From positions 1,550,001-1,614,000 of the forward strand of contig NZ_CP013233.1 of the NCBI RefSeq assembly GCF_001584165.1: a stretch of DNA of 64,000 nt. Direction: 5' to 3'. Position 1 is the stretch's first letter, and the number at the start of each line of letters is the position of its first letter. This DNA is from Collimonas arenae. Lineage in GTDB: Bacteria > Pseudomonadota > Gammaproteobacteria > Burkholderiales > Burkholderiaceae_D. Both the position numbers and the translations under genes were made by a program. Positions 44,056 through 53,665 of the stretch are shown in pieces. The notes below the pieces were generated by a model. That model did no database searches. It was given only the letters and a program-made list of their open reading frames with translations, and had not been told where the DNA came from.

Positions 44056-44397
44056 TTAGACTTTCTTGACGAATTCCGATTTCAGGCTCATGGCGCCGAA
44101 TCCATCGATCTTGCAGTCGATGTCGTGGTCGCTGTCCACCAGGCGAATGTTCTTCACCTTGGTGCCGACCTTGACCACGCCGCCGGAACCCTTCAGTTTC
44201 AGATCCTTGATCACGGTCACGGTATCGCCGTCCTGCAAAATATTGCCGACCGCATCGCGATAGACTTTGGCGCCTTCGGCCGCGGATTCGGCGGCTTGCT
44301 GCGGCCATTCATGGGCGCATTCCGGGCAGATATAGAGGCCGCCATCCTCGTAAGTGAATTCGGAGCCGCATTGCGGGCAGGCTGGTAACGTATTCAT
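44056..44397 (-). CDS. yjdM: YjdM/PhnA family zinc-ribbon protein
   Basis: The 113-residue protein begins with a zinc ribbon ([31 protein letters not shown]) that has two CxxC pairs, followed by the PhnA C-terminal domain: [51 protein letters not shown]. It is the E. coli YjdM (formerly PhnA) type. Despite the old name, a direct role in phosphonate breakdown is not established, and it is widely conserved as a single gene. Downstream is a short hairpin (44027-44046) without a T-run. Confidence 0.92.
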   Translation of the reverse strand: MNTLPACPQCGSEFTYEDGGLYICPECAHEWPQQAAESAAEGAKVYRDAVGNILQDGDTVTVIKDLKLKGSGGVVKVGTKVKNIRLVDSDHDIDCKIDGFGAMSLKSEFVKKV

Positions 44398-44504
44398 GTT
44401 GGATTCCTTCGGACTGAGCCATTGCTATAAAAGGCCAACAGTATACTGCTTGACAGTCGCCGCTCCTGTTTTTTGCCATTGTGCAGGTTGTGTCGGCAAC
44501 AAGA

Positions 44505-45689
44505 TCAAACCGTCGCCGGCATCGCTTGGTCTACCGCCTGCACATCGTCCGGCAGCACCCGATTACGGCCGGCACTCTTCGCCGTATAGAGCGCGCGGTC
44601 GGCACGCATGCTCAAGCGGTCGAAGGTTTCGCCGGTGCGCCAGCTGGCGACGCCAGCGCTGATGCTGTAGCGGCATTCACCAAATGCGCCGATGACCAGC
44701 TGCATCTTGGTTTGTTCACGCAGGCGTTCGGCAATCCTAAGGGCGCCTGCGGTATCGGTGTCGGGCAGTAGCACCGCGAACTCTTCACCGCCCATCCGGC
44801 CCAGCGCGTCGCTATCGCGCAGGCTGGCGCGCGTCATGCGCACGAACTCTCGCAGCACGGTGTCGCCGCCGGCGTGGCCGTGGTTGTCGTTGATGTGCTT
44901 GAAGTGATCAAGATCGATAATCAGCAGCGATAGCGGCCGGCCAGCTTTGACGGCGTTAGCGATCTGTTCGCGCGCCAGTGTTTCCAGGCGTTTGCGCGAA
45001 AGAGCACCGGTCATGTGGTCGTGATTGGCGGCATCCTCGGCCGCAGCCAGCATGGCGTCGTGAATCATCATGACCGCCACCATGGTCATGGCTGGCATGA
45101 TCACGGCGCCAACGATCAGCAGCGCCATGTTCCATGTGCTATGGAATATCAGCGGGTCGGAAGGCAGCGGCAACATGATGAAGTGAATCCCGCGCGCCAC
45201 CTGGCATAGCGCGAAAATCAGCGCCAGGGCGGCGGCGAACCAATAGTTGTAGCGACGCCGTGTGGATGGACGATGGCGTAGGAGCAGGACTGCCACAGCC
45301 ACGCAAACGATGCCGGTGTACGTGGTGGTTGCCAACACGCGCAAGGGGATGTTGTCATCAATATAGAGCCAGATTGTCAGAGCAAGGGCCAGTGCGCCGA
45401 TGCCGGCCGCCAGCCGCAGCCAGTGCGGTGGCCGTCCGAGAAAGCGTGCGCAACCGGCGTAGTAACAGGCCGTCGATAACGCCAGAACGAGATTGGCAGC
45501 GACAATCGAAAAGAAATCCGGAACCAGGCCGCGCAGTCCGAGCAACAGCAGGCCGCCAATCACTGCCAGGTTGGAGGTAAACCATTCGCGCACTCCCGCC
45601 ATTTCTGCGCGGAGTAGCGACCCTAGCACCAATACCATCGCCAGGCTGAGCAGCACGGTGGTGATGAGGATGGAGGCAGGAGTCAGCAT
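44505..45689 (-). CDS. Membrane-bound diguanylate cyclase (GGDEF)
   Basis: The 394-residue protein has an N-terminal hydrophobic half with about six or seven membrane segments (residues 1-215), followed by a GGDEF domain. The active-site motif is GGEEF, preceded by RDSD five residues upstream, a complete inhibitory c-di-GMP binding site (RxxD). LIIDLDHFKHINDNHGHAGGD and GRNRV complete the nucleotide-binding elements. It should synthesise c-di-GMP in response to a membrane-detected signal and be subject to product inhibition. No EAL domain is present. The gene is monocistronic. Confidence 0.93.
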   Translation of the reverse strand: MLTPASILITTVLLSLAMVLVLGSLLRAEMAGVREWFTSNLAVIGGLLLLGLRGLVPDFFSIVAANLVLALSTACYYAGCARFLGRPPHWLRLAAGIGALALALTIWLYIDDNIPLRVLATTTYTGIVCVAVAVLLLRHRPSTRRRYNYWFAAALALIFALCQVARGIHFIMLPLPSDPLIFHSTWNMALLIVGAVIMPAMTMVAVMMIHDAMLAAAEDAANHDHMTGALSRKRLETLAREQIANAVKAGRPLSLLIIDLDHFKHINDNHGHAGGDTVLREFVRMTRASLRDSDALGRMGGEEFAVLLPDTDTAGALRIAERLREQTKMQLVIGAFGECRYSISAGVASWRTGETFDRLSMRADRALYTAKSAGRNRVLPDDVQAVDQAMPATV

Positions 45690-45788
45690 GGCCGGCGGAC
45701 GGGTTGAGGTGGCGGGTATTGTAATGCCTGGACAAAGTTGCGTCGATCTTGTTTACCCGAAGTTCGCCGAGCCGTCCACAAGCATTGT

Positions 45789-46172
45789 TCATTCCACTGG
45801 ACGCTCTTCGATTGCATCGACGCGGTCGGGATAGAAAGCCAGGTGATCCTTGATGGCGGCAACTGCCGCATGTGGCGTCTCATAACTCCACACCGCATTC
45901 ACCGAGCGATTACCGCCGAGAGGAATGCTGAAATAGGTGCAGTCACCTTTGTAGGGGCAGTAGGTGGCATGGTCAGTCCGCTGCAGCAGTGACATATCGA
46001 CGTCTTTGCGGGGAACATACTGCACGGCTGGATAAGAGGCTTCCTGGAGCGTCAGTGCTTCGTGGGTATCGGCGATGACCTTCCCTGCGAGAGACACGAC
46101 TATCCGCGCGGGATTTTTTGTGATGGTAATTGGATGGTCTACGCTCGGGACTTTGATTGGCTTGGTTTCCAT
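45789..46172 (-). CDS. DUF427 domain protein
   Basis: The start at 46172 has GGAAAG upstream; longer frames start in non-coding sequence. The 127-residue protein has the DUF427 pattern ITITKNPARIVVSLAGKVIADTHEALTLQEASYPAVQYVPRKDV, with later TYCPYKGDCTYF and AVWSYETP, which are conserved in the family. The fold is a small beta-barrel of unknown function. It is alone on the minus strand between the diguanylate cyclase and a divergent DUF1439 gene. The Cys in CPYKGDC may have a role, but this is not known. Confidence 0.87.
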   Translation of the reverse strand: METKPIKVPSVDHPITITKNPARIVVSLAGKVIADTHEALTLQEASYPAVQYVPRKDVDMSLLQRTDHATYCPYKGDCTYFSIPLGGNRSVNAVWSYETPHAAVAAIKDHLAFYPDRVDAIEERPVE

Positions 46173-46405
46173 GGTGTCGGTTTCTTTCCTTGACTGAGTT
46201 GGAATACGTTGCGCTTGAGCTGGATTGCGATGAGATTGATTTAATTGCAATGTATCTTGGCCGGTCTCGATACGGCATGAATACACAGCGATCTTAGAAC
46301 GTTTCCGGCGATGCTGCCGGCACTGTCGGTGTCGAACTTAGGGACTGTGGCCGAAATGGGGTATAACTGGATGCGTTTGGATGAATACAAGAGTGATAGG
46401 AAGCA

Positions 46406-46972
46406 ATGCATATGAAACGACGCAAATGGATGGGTATGCTGTTGGCGGTCGCGGCGATGGGTGTCGCGACGACTGCCTTAGGTGGCTATAACGTCTGGTC
46501 CAATGAATATACGCTGTCGCAGCAACAGCTACAGACGGCGATAGAAAGCAAATTTCCGGCGCGCTTGCGTTACGCGGAGGTGTTCACTGTGGATATCAGG
46601 CATCCGCGCCTGGCGCTCAATCCGACAGAAAATCGCGTCGTGACGATTGTCAGTGTCAGTGTGCAGAGCCAGCTGCCGCTGGTGCCGCTGAACGGCACCA
46701 TCAAGTTGAGCAGCGCCTTGAAATACGATAGCCAGGCACGTGCTATCCGCCTGGATAATCCGACCGTGGATGCAATCGATTTCGGCGAACTTGCCGCACC
46801 GTACGCACAGCAACTCAATGAGATCGGCGCCATCGTTGCGCAGCGGGTGCTGAAGGACTATCCGATTTACACCTTCAAGCCCGAGCAGTTGCGTCTGAAC
46901 GGAAAACTGTTTGAACCGGGTGCGATTACCGTGCAGGCCGACGGTATTGCGGTCGAGGTCAATGCTTCCTGA
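46406..46972 (+). CDS. DUF1439 family lipoprotein-like protein (YceB type)
   Basis: ATG 46406 follows AGGAAGCA; a second ATG two codons later is equally good. The 188-residue protein has an N-terminal membrane or signal segment (GMLLAVAAMGVATTALGGY) and a DUF1439 domain with YTLSQQQLQTAIESKFPARLRYAEVFTVDIRHPRLALNPTENRV. In E. coli the homologue YceB is a putative lipoprotein; here no lipobox Cys is visible. The fold resembles lipid-binding tubular proteins, so interaction with envelope lipids is possible but not shown. Confidence 0.8.
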   Translation: MHMKRRKWMGMLLAVAAMGVATTALGGYNVWSNEYTLSQQQLQTAIESKFPARLRYAEVFTVDIRHPRLALNPTENRVVTIVSVSVQSQLPLVPLNGTIKLSSALKYDSQARAIRLDNPTVDAIDFGELAAPYAQQLNEIGAIVAQRVLKDYPIYTFKPEQLRLNGKLFEPGAITVQADGIAVEVNAS

Positions 46973-47010
46973 GCGCTCGCTAGAATAGAGAGCGGGCAAT
47001 CACCGAGCGA

Positions 47011-47850
47011 TCATGCGTCGCGCTGGCGGACAAAAGTCGATTTAGTATAGGCAAGGCCAAAACCGGCACGCTCTGTATTCCGCGCGCTCGTGTTCGCCGG
47101 TCTCGCGGTGACGCATGCAAGCACGCAGCCTGCGCCGCGCGCTGCAGCCAGCCGCGCATTCAACAGCGCAAGTTGTACCCCTCTACCGCGATGCGCCGGC
47201 AACGTGCTGGCGATATACAAATGCGCAACCAGGCCCGCGCCAGTCTCAATCAGGCTCATTGCGGCAGTACCCGCAACGATGCCATCGTAGGTGGCAGCGA
47301 ACAGCCGGGTGTCGGTGCGCAGCACAGCGATGCGCGCCAGCGTTTCAAGCAAAATGACCGGCCGGCTCACCGCCTGCACCGAGAAACCTGCCATCGATTG
47401 CTCTACAAATATCGGCTCGACTATGGCCCGATCGGTAACTATCTCTATCCCGTCACGCGGCGCAGCAAACACGTCAGCAGGAGACAAATAGCGTGCGTAG
47501 GTGTTGCTGTATGCGTTGACATGATAATTGCGCTCGGCCATGGCCGCCAGCACGCTGTTGTGTGCATGCGGGCAGATATCCACCTGCGTTTCCAGACCTA
47601 GAGTGGAGTAGGTTCTTTCCAGTTCTGCCAGTTCCTTGGAATTCAATTGTGCACCCATGCCGAGTCCAGTGACGTGATTCAGCTTGCGTCCGTATGCCGC
47701 ATCCGTGACAGCCGCAACACCGCCGGCGATTGCGATTATCCGGCATTCGTCGCGTCCGCTCAACTGCACGTAGGTAGCGACTTGGCGGCTCAAATGCGTG
47801 GCTTCGGCGTGTTCGAGCGCTTGAGCGAGTTCGGGACTGGTCAACAGCAT
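47011..47850 (-). CDS. GNAT family N-acetyltransferase
   Basis: The start is placed at the ATG for MLLTSPELAQ (47850); a TTG five codons upstream is possible, and neither has a strong ribosome site. In this protein of about 279 residues the C-terminal GNAT domain holds the acetyl-CoA pyrophosphate loop in STLPAHRGRGVQLALLNARLAAARGAG, followed by ARPANTSARNTERAGFGLAY. The N-terminal 130 residues form a second, degenerate domain. GNAT enzymes acetylate amines of small molecules or proteins; the substrate is unknown. It is divergently placed to the frameshifted aminotransferase with a 0.25-kb AT-rich gap. Confidence 0.85.
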   Translation of the reverse strand: MLLTSPELAQALEHAEATHLSRQVATYVQLSGRDECRIIAIAGGVAAVTDAAYGRKLNHVTGLGMGAQLNSKELAELERTYSTLGLETQVDICPHAHNSVLAAMAERNYHVNAYSNTYARYLSPADVFAAPRDGIEIVTDRAIVEPIFVEQSMAGFSVQAVSRPVILLETLARIAVLRTDTRLFAATYDGIVAGTAAMSLIETGAGLVAHLYIASTLPAHRGRGVQLALLNARLAAARGAGCVLACVTARPANTSARNTERAGFGLAYTKSTFVRQRDA

Positions 47851-48097
47851 GGAATGTGAAGGCAAGGTTTTTGGGGTGGCGATAAGGTCAAAAAACGTAT
47901 TGATTCGCCTTGTATGTGGCAGGCAGAATCAATGGGGCGCTTCTATTTGGGCCAGATTAAATATTATCAGTGTATTGCAAATTGGTAATTAAATTATTGA
48001 CTGATAGAATGTTTGTTTTGTCGTTTTTAAATAGAACGCGCGTTTCACATTTGCTTCACATTTCCGGCATGGCCGCTGGCAACTCCGAAGACTTCCA

Positions 48098-49218
48098 ATG
48101 ACAAAAACCAATTTACTCAATTTCGCGCAGCCCCAGCTCGACGAGGCGACCATTGCCGCAGTAGTGGATGTGTTGCGCTCCAACTGGATTGCCAGCGGCC
48201 CCAATGTGCAGGCTTTCGAACAAGCCTTGTCTGATTCCTTCGGCGGGCGGCCGACACGTGTGCTGACCTCGGCCACCGGCGCAATGGAAGTCGCGCTTGA
48301 ATTGTGCGGCATCGGCGCTGGGGATGAGGTCATTACTTCCGCGCAGAGTTTTTTTTCGACGATGAACATGATCGTCAAGGTCGGCGCAAAACCGGTTTTC
48401 GTCGATTGCGATCTGGAGACCCGGAATATCGATCTGGCGCAAGTGGAAGCGGCAATCACGCCACGCACCAAGGCAATCATGCCGACCCACTTTCCAGGTG
48501 CGTTGGTCGACATGGATGCCTTGTTCGCCTTGGCGAAAAAGCATGGCTTGCGCGTGATTGAGGATGCGGCGCTGGTCCAGGGCTCCCAGTGGAAAGGGCA
48601 GGCCGTCGGCAGTTTCGGCGACATCGCAACGTTCAGCTTCCATCCCAACAAGAACATGACAACGATCGAGGGCGGCGCGATCGTCGTCAATGATGAGGCT
48701 GAGGCGAAACAGGTTGAGGTGTTGCGTTTCCACGGCATCGTGCGGCTGCCGGACGAGACACGAGACGTCGTCGTTGCCGGTGGTAAGTTCAATATGTCTG
48801 ACGTGTCTGCCGTCATCGGCTTGCATCAACTGCAGCAGTTGCCGCAGTTTTTGGCGAAACGTTCTGTCCTGGCGGCGCGTTATTTTGAGCGCTTTCCGAA
48901 GATTCCGGGCGTAGTGTTGCCGCCGCAAGGCGTACCGGATCAGAGCTGGAACATGTTTTGTGCGCTGATTCCATTTGAACGGCTTGGCCAGACACGCCAG
49001 CAATTCCGCGCTGCATTGCGCGCGCAAGGAGTTGCGACCGGCGTGTCGTACGAAGCCTGTCATCTCACAAGCATAGGACGCGGTTAGGCTGTCGCGAAGG
49101 ACAGTTTCCTCATGCAGAACGCATTAGCCGCGAAACCGTGTCGCTGCCGCTGCATGCAAGGATGACCGAAGAGGATGTCGACCGCGTATGTGCGGTGGTG
49201 CTGAACACCTGTCAATGA
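48098..49218 (+). pseudogene. DegT/DnrJ/EryC1/StrS aminotransferase, frameshifted near the 3' end
   Basis: The first 330 codons encode a PLP-dependent sugar-aminotransferase-like protein with SGPNVQAFEQALSDSFGG, TSATGAMEVALELCGIGAGDEVIT, and the PLP-binding Lys185 in FSFHPNKNMTTIEGGAIVV. The frame ends at a TAG at 49085-49087 after CHLTSIGRG. In the next frame the family C-terminus continues: CREGQFPHAERISRETVSLPLHA, then MTEEDVDRVCAVVLNTCQ and a stop at 49216-49218. One base is therefore missing around 49075-49088. Members aminate keto-sugars for surface polysaccharides or antibiotics. The following gene is also frameshifted, so the pair may be decaying or the local sequence may be inaccurate. 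Confidence 0.85.
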
Positions 49219-49311
49219 GCGCTTGGGTTGATGGCTGCCGGCATACAGTCCGTGCAGCAGTAAGCTCATTGAATTCCGATTTTGAATCTCGATTTTTCGC
49301 TAACAAGCACA

Positions 49312-50518
49312 ATGAATGATTTGAAAACAGCGCCGACTTTCCAGGATTCAACTCCCACTGAAACTTCTGTCCGCCGTCGTTCCCTGATAGCCGCCTGCAG
49401 CGCCCATGCAATACATGACGGCCTGACCGATGTCATCTATGTGCTGTTGCCGATATGGCAGGCGCAATTTTCCATCAGTTATGCAATGGTGGGCCTGTTA
49501 CGCGGATCCTACTCCGGCATGATGGCTGGCTTTCAACTACTGGCAAGCAGATTGGCAAAGCGCTGGGGGCGAGAGCGCATGCTGGTGGGCGGGACGGTGC
49601 TGGCAGGCCTTGCCTACCTGGTTGCCGGGCAGGCCGGCAGTCTGACGGTGCTGCTGATCGCGCTTTTGCTCGGTGGCTTGGGGGCCAGCACACAGCACCC
49701 GCTGGCATCCTCCATCGTCGCCGACACCTACGAGGCAGGCGGTGGCGTCAAAGAGGCGCTGTCACAGTACAACTTTGCCGGCGACATCGGCAAGACGTTG
49801 ATCCCGGGGTTGGTGGGTTATTGCTGGTTGTCGTGAGCTGGCGGGCCAGTGTGACATTGATGGGGCTGCTCGGCCTGGCCGCAGCAGGCCTGCTGTGGTG
49901 GCTCATCCCGACACCGACCGAACCGGCATTGGATCGGAAGAAACCGGCAAGACAATCACCGGAACCGGCTCGGTCAGCGGTCTGCGTGCGCTGCTGCTGA
50001 CCGGTACCTTGGACAGCGCAGTGCGGATGGGATTTCTCACCTTCTTGCCATTCCTCCTGAAAAGTAAAGGCGCCGGCACCGCAGGCATCGGCTTGGCGCT
50101 GTCGCTATTGTTCATCGGCGGCGCGTTCGGCAAGTTGTTTTGCGGTTATCTGGGCGCACGCATCGGCATGATGAAGACGGTGTGGCTGACTGAGTCCGCC
50201 ACATCGCTGCTGATCGTATTGGCAGTGTGGCTGCCGCTTGTCGGAATGATGGCAATGCTGCCGCTGTTGGGGCTCGCCTTGAACGGGACGTCGTCGGTGT
50301 TGTATGGCGTCGTGCCGGAACTGGCCGCGGCAGGCAAGCGCGAGCAGACTTTTGCATTGTTCTATACCGGCACCATCGGTGGCGGGGCGCTAGCGCCGAT
50401 ATTGTTTGGACGGCTGGGCGACGTCGCCGGCATTCCCGTCGCCGCGGTCACGCTGGCGGCGATCCTGTTGTTTACGTTGCCATTGTCGTGGTGGGTGCAG
50501 AAAGCGTTGGAGGAGTAA
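49312..50518 (+). pseudogene. MFS transporter with two frameshifts
   Basis: Three overlapping frames together encode one major facilitator of about 400 residues: the first from ATG 49312 (CSAHAIHDGLTDVIYVLLPIWQAQF and GGLGASTQHPLASSIVADTYE), the second after about 49815 (VVSWRASVTLMGLLGLAAAGLLWWLIPTP), and the third after about 49970 (SGLRALLLTGTLDSAVRMGFLTFLPFLL to the stop at 50518). One extra G in the GGG before 49813 repairs the first break as GLVGLLLVVVSW. The N-terminal HDGLTD motif resembles fosmidomycin-resistance-type transporters. As the sequence stands, no full-length transporter can be made. Confidence 0.85.
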
Positions 50519-50604
50519 TTCCGCGCGTGTCGGGCTGCAACTGCTCGATGGCCGCCGACTGCAGTTTCGAAAAGAGGGCGGCCAATACTGAGCAAGCTGG
50601 GTTA

Positions 50605-51354
50605 TCAGCGTAGCCCACCCGAAACGAACAGAATATCGCCGCTTACCCAGGCCGCATCGTCCGACGCGAGAAAGACTGCGGCCGGAGCGATGTCGGAGGG
50701 TTTGCCCAAACGTCCGAGCGGAGTCGCGCTGATCATTTGCGTATCCATACCGCTACCGATAAAGCCTATCGCTTTCGCTCCCTCGGTGTCGGTAGCGCCC
50801 GGCGCTATTGCGTTGACCCGAATATTCCTGGCGCCCAGCTCTTTTGCCAGAACGCGCGTTATTGTCGCTACGGCGCTCTTGGTGGAGGTGTACAGGGAAG
50901 ACCAAGGCGGATTCATCTCCACTCCCGCGGTAACGATGTTGATGATGCTGCCGCCCGCCGTACCGAAATATTTCAGCGCCTCCTGGATAGTCAAAAAGAC
51001 TGACAGCACATTCGAGTTGTAGTGATGATGAAAGCCTTCTTCGGTCACGGCCTCTACCGGCGCAAATTTGAAGATGCCGGCGTTATTGACCAGTACATCC
51101 AAGCGATCGAATTGACGCTTGGTTTCGGCAAATAAACGTTGTACATCAGCTGCTTTCGATACATCGGCTTGCACGGAGATAGCCTTGCCTCCCTGGGCAA
51201 CGATTTCGGCGACCGCGCGGTCTGCGTCTTCCTTGCTGTTGACGTAATTCACAACCACCGATGCGCCTTGCGCGGCAAGGCCGATCGCGATACCGGCCCC
51301 AATGCCTTTGGATGCGCCGGTAACAATTGCCACTTTTCCATTGAGTTTGCTCAT
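50605..51354 (-). CDS. Short-chain dehydrogenase/reductase (FabG-like)
   Basis: The ATG at 51354 has AGGA nine bases upstream; an ATG two codons before it lies too close to that site. The 249-residue SDR has the cofactor motif TGASKGIGAGIA, NNAGIF, the catalytic Ser and Tyr-x-x-x-Lys in SSLYTSTKSAV, and the C-terminal PSDIAPAAVFLASDDAAWVSGDILFVSGG. It oxidises alcohols or reduces ketones with NAD(P)H. The substrate is unknown. It is read away from a LysR gene 0.15 kb upstream, which suggests LysR control, but that regulator is frameshifted in this sequence. Confidence 0.9.
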   Translation of the reverse strand: MSKLNGKVAIVTGASKGIGAGIAIGLAAQGASVVVNYVNSKEDADRAVAEIVAQGGKAISVQADVSKAADVQRLFAETKRQFDRLDVLVNNAGIFKFAPVEAVTEEGFHHHYNSNVLSVFLTIQEALKYFGTAGGSIINIVTAGVEMNPPWSSLYTSTKSAVATITRVLAKELGARNIRVNAIAPGATDTEGAKAIGFIGSGMDTQMISATPLGRLGKPSDIAPAAVFLASDDAAWVSGDILFVSGGLR

Positions 51355-51445
51355 ATCCATTCCTGTATGCGGTTAGTTGCTAGCCAAAGTCATGTGACTC
51401 TGCTGATACGGAGCGTAGCGGTTACACTGGTAATGAAAAATAGCA

Positions 51446-51455
51446 TTATCGATAA
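51446..51455. promoter_or_regulatory. Candidate LysR site TTATCGATAA
   Basis: A perfect ten-base palindrome lies in the divergent region between the SDR gene and the LysR reading frame, and AGTCA/TGACT forms another about 50 bases away. Either could be the LysR-binding site. The motif is short, so confidence is low. Confidence 0.25.
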
Positions 51456-51509
51456 ATCATTGTTTCGTTTAAATTGACAATCTCGTTCGATAAAACCAGG
51501 AGAGTTTGT

Positions 51510-52461
51510 GTGGACGTGAATCTAAATCGCTTGCAGTCATTTGTTGCAGTCGTTGACGCCGGCTCGCTTACTCGTGCGGCGCAGACATTGGGCGTGACCA
51601 AAGCGATGGTCAGCTTGCACCTGAAGCAGCTGGAGGCAGAGCTGGGATGCGCTCTGCTCACACGCACTACGCGCAGGCTGGCCTTACCGACGTCGGCGAG
51701 CGCTTTTACACGGATTGCGTACAACTGCTTGGCGACGCGCAGGTAGCGGTAGATAACGCGCGATCAGGTCATGCCAGGCTAACGGGAGAGTTGCGGATAA
51801 CCTCGACGCTGGAATATGGGATTCATGTGGTTGTGCCCGCATTGGCAGCCTTCTCCAAATTGCACCCCGATTTGGGCATCGATTTTTCAGGTGCTACCAG
51901 CCTGGCGAATTTGGTGGCAGATCGCTTCGACCTGGCGATTCGGCTTGGACAACTCAACGACTCTCGATACCGTGCCGCACCGCTGGACAGTTTGATATCG
52001 TACTGGTCACCACGCCCACTTATATCCGCGAGCATGGTTTGCCCAACTCTCCGTCAGACCTCCAGCGACTACGTTGGATTGTGCTTTCAGGTTTCGATCA
52101 GCGCATCAAGCTCTCTAAGCGCGACGCAAGTACGCCGCCATTTTCAGTACCATTTCGCAGCAGCATTCAAGCCGATAGCGCTTCAGCCAAGCTGCACTTT
52201 GTCCTGGCCGATTTAGGCATCGCCGTATTGCCGGAATGGGTGGTGCGCCAGGACCTGAAACTCGGTCGATTGGTGCGTTTGCTTCCTGACTACGAAATGC
52301 CCAAGCAGGGGATATTTGCAGTATTTCCCAACACCCAGCACATACCGGCCAAGGTGCGGCAGTTTATCGATTTTATGCGCGAGTATGTGGCGCAAGACAC
52401 TGCTCGCATGAATCATGCGGCGCCAGAAAATGCGCCAACTCAAGCAAAGAAGAGGCGCTGA
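51510..52461 (+). pseudogene. LysR family regulator with two frameshifts
   Basis: The GTG at 51510 has AGGAG upstream and gives a perfect LysR start: VNLNRLQSFVAVVDAGSLTRAAQTLGVTKAMVSLHLKQLEAELG. The reading shifts near 51688 (TTRRLAL continues as TDVGERFYTDCVQLLGDAQ in the next frame) and again near 51993 (APLDS continues as FDIVLVTTPTYIREHGLPNSP). One extra base in CC/TT at the first site and one extra T in TTT at the second restore a protein of about 317 residues. As it stands the gene would not yield a working regulator for the divergent SDR. Confidence 0.85.
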
Positions 52462-52609
52462 CGCAAGTCGTTCAACAGCCAGCTCCCGACCGGCCCAAGA
52501 GGTTTGTCTCGAATATGCGCAGCATAAATCAACAGGCGTGTGCTGGGTACGATTTTTTGATCTTGACGAGGCCACGCAGCGGATGGTTTTGAAATGCCGC
52601 CGTCAGTTC

Positions 52610-53515
52610 TTATGGGGTATGAAAATCCTGAGCGAATAGCCGAGTCGAGATGAAGTCCACGAAGACTCTGATCTTTGGGGATAGCTGGCGATTTGATGGC
52701 CACAACGCCCAGAACTGGCCGCGATCCAACTGGTAATCATCCAGCACGATTTGCAGCAGCTTCTCGCTCACGGCTTTTTGGGCCAGGAAATCAGGCACGT
52801 AGGCAATGCCGTGGCCGTCGATTGCGGCAGTGAATACCGCTTCCATATTGTTGAACGTCAGCATCGATGGCAAGCGTAATTGCGACCATACTGGATCGGC
52901 CGACATGGTCCAGTCCATGAGTTTTCCCGTTGTCAAAAAACGGTAGCGCAAACAATCATGCTGCTCCAGGTCGGACGGAATGTGCGGAACGCCCTTGCGC
53001 TCCAGATACGCAGGGGCTGCGCACAGCACGAAGCGAAACGCCCCTATCCGTCGCGACATCAATTTGGAATCCGGCAAGTTGCCACTGCGGATGACGACAT
53101 CAAAGCCATCCTCGATGACGTCGACGAGTTGGTCGTTGAAGTCGACGTCCAATTCGACTTCCGGGTAAAGACGTCGAAACTCGGGCAACACTGGCAGCAG
53201 GAAGCGATAACCGATGGTTGGTACGCCGACTCGTAGCTTGCCACGCGGCGCCTCGACGGCATGCGACAACATCGACTCCGCATCTTGCAGATCATCCAGG
53301 ATGGATCTGCAGCGTTGATAGAACAGTTCTCCTTCTGTAGTCAGGTGCACCCTGCGTGTGCTGCGTTGAAACAGGCGTACCCCCACGGTCTGCTCAAGCT
53401 TCGCCACGTTCTTGCCCACGGCCGAAGCAGACACGCCAAGCGCACGCGCGGCCGCAACGAAACTCAGGGCTTCCGCCGTCTTTACGAATGAGACGATTCC
53501 GCTAAGGCTATCCAT
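52610..53515 (-). CDS. LysR family transcriptional regulator
   Basis: The 301-residue protein has the helix-turn-helix ALSFVAAARALGVSASAVGKNVAKLEQTVGVRLFQRSTRRVHLTTEG and the effector domain with GKLRVGVPTIGYRFLLPVLPEFRRLYPEVELDVDF. It is divergent from an MFS drug-efflux gene with a 150-bp gap, which strongly suggests that it regulates it. In that gap CTTGAATCC occurs twice in direct orientation, 20 bases apart (53616-53624 and 53636-53644), at a spacing suitable for dimers on one DNA face. Confidence 0.9.
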   Translation of the reverse strand: MDSLSGIVSFVKTAEALSFVAAARALGVSASAVGKNVAKLEQTVGVRLFQRSTRRVHLTTEGELFYQRCRSILDDLQDAESMLSHAVEAPRGKLRVGVPTIGYRFLLPVLPEFRRLYPEVELDVDFNDQLVDVIEDGFDVVIRSGNLPDSKLMSRRIGAFRFVLCAAPAYLERKGVPHIPSDLEQHDCLRYRFLTTGKLMDWTMSADPVWSQLRLPSMLTFNNMEAVFTAAIDGHGIAYVPDFLAQKAVSEKLLQIVLDDYQLDRGQFWALWPSNRQLSPKIRVFVDFISTRLFAQDFHTP

Positions 53516-53665
53516 CAGGCTCCAATTAGAGAGTTTTACTCCCTTATAAGTGGAAGTGTAGTGTGTTTATCTAGCATTGCATCTAATTTATCATCATTCC
53601 AAGTGTCCAGTCCAACTTGAATCCCTTGGTTCTGGCTTGAATCCTTTCACCTACTTGGTATTTCG

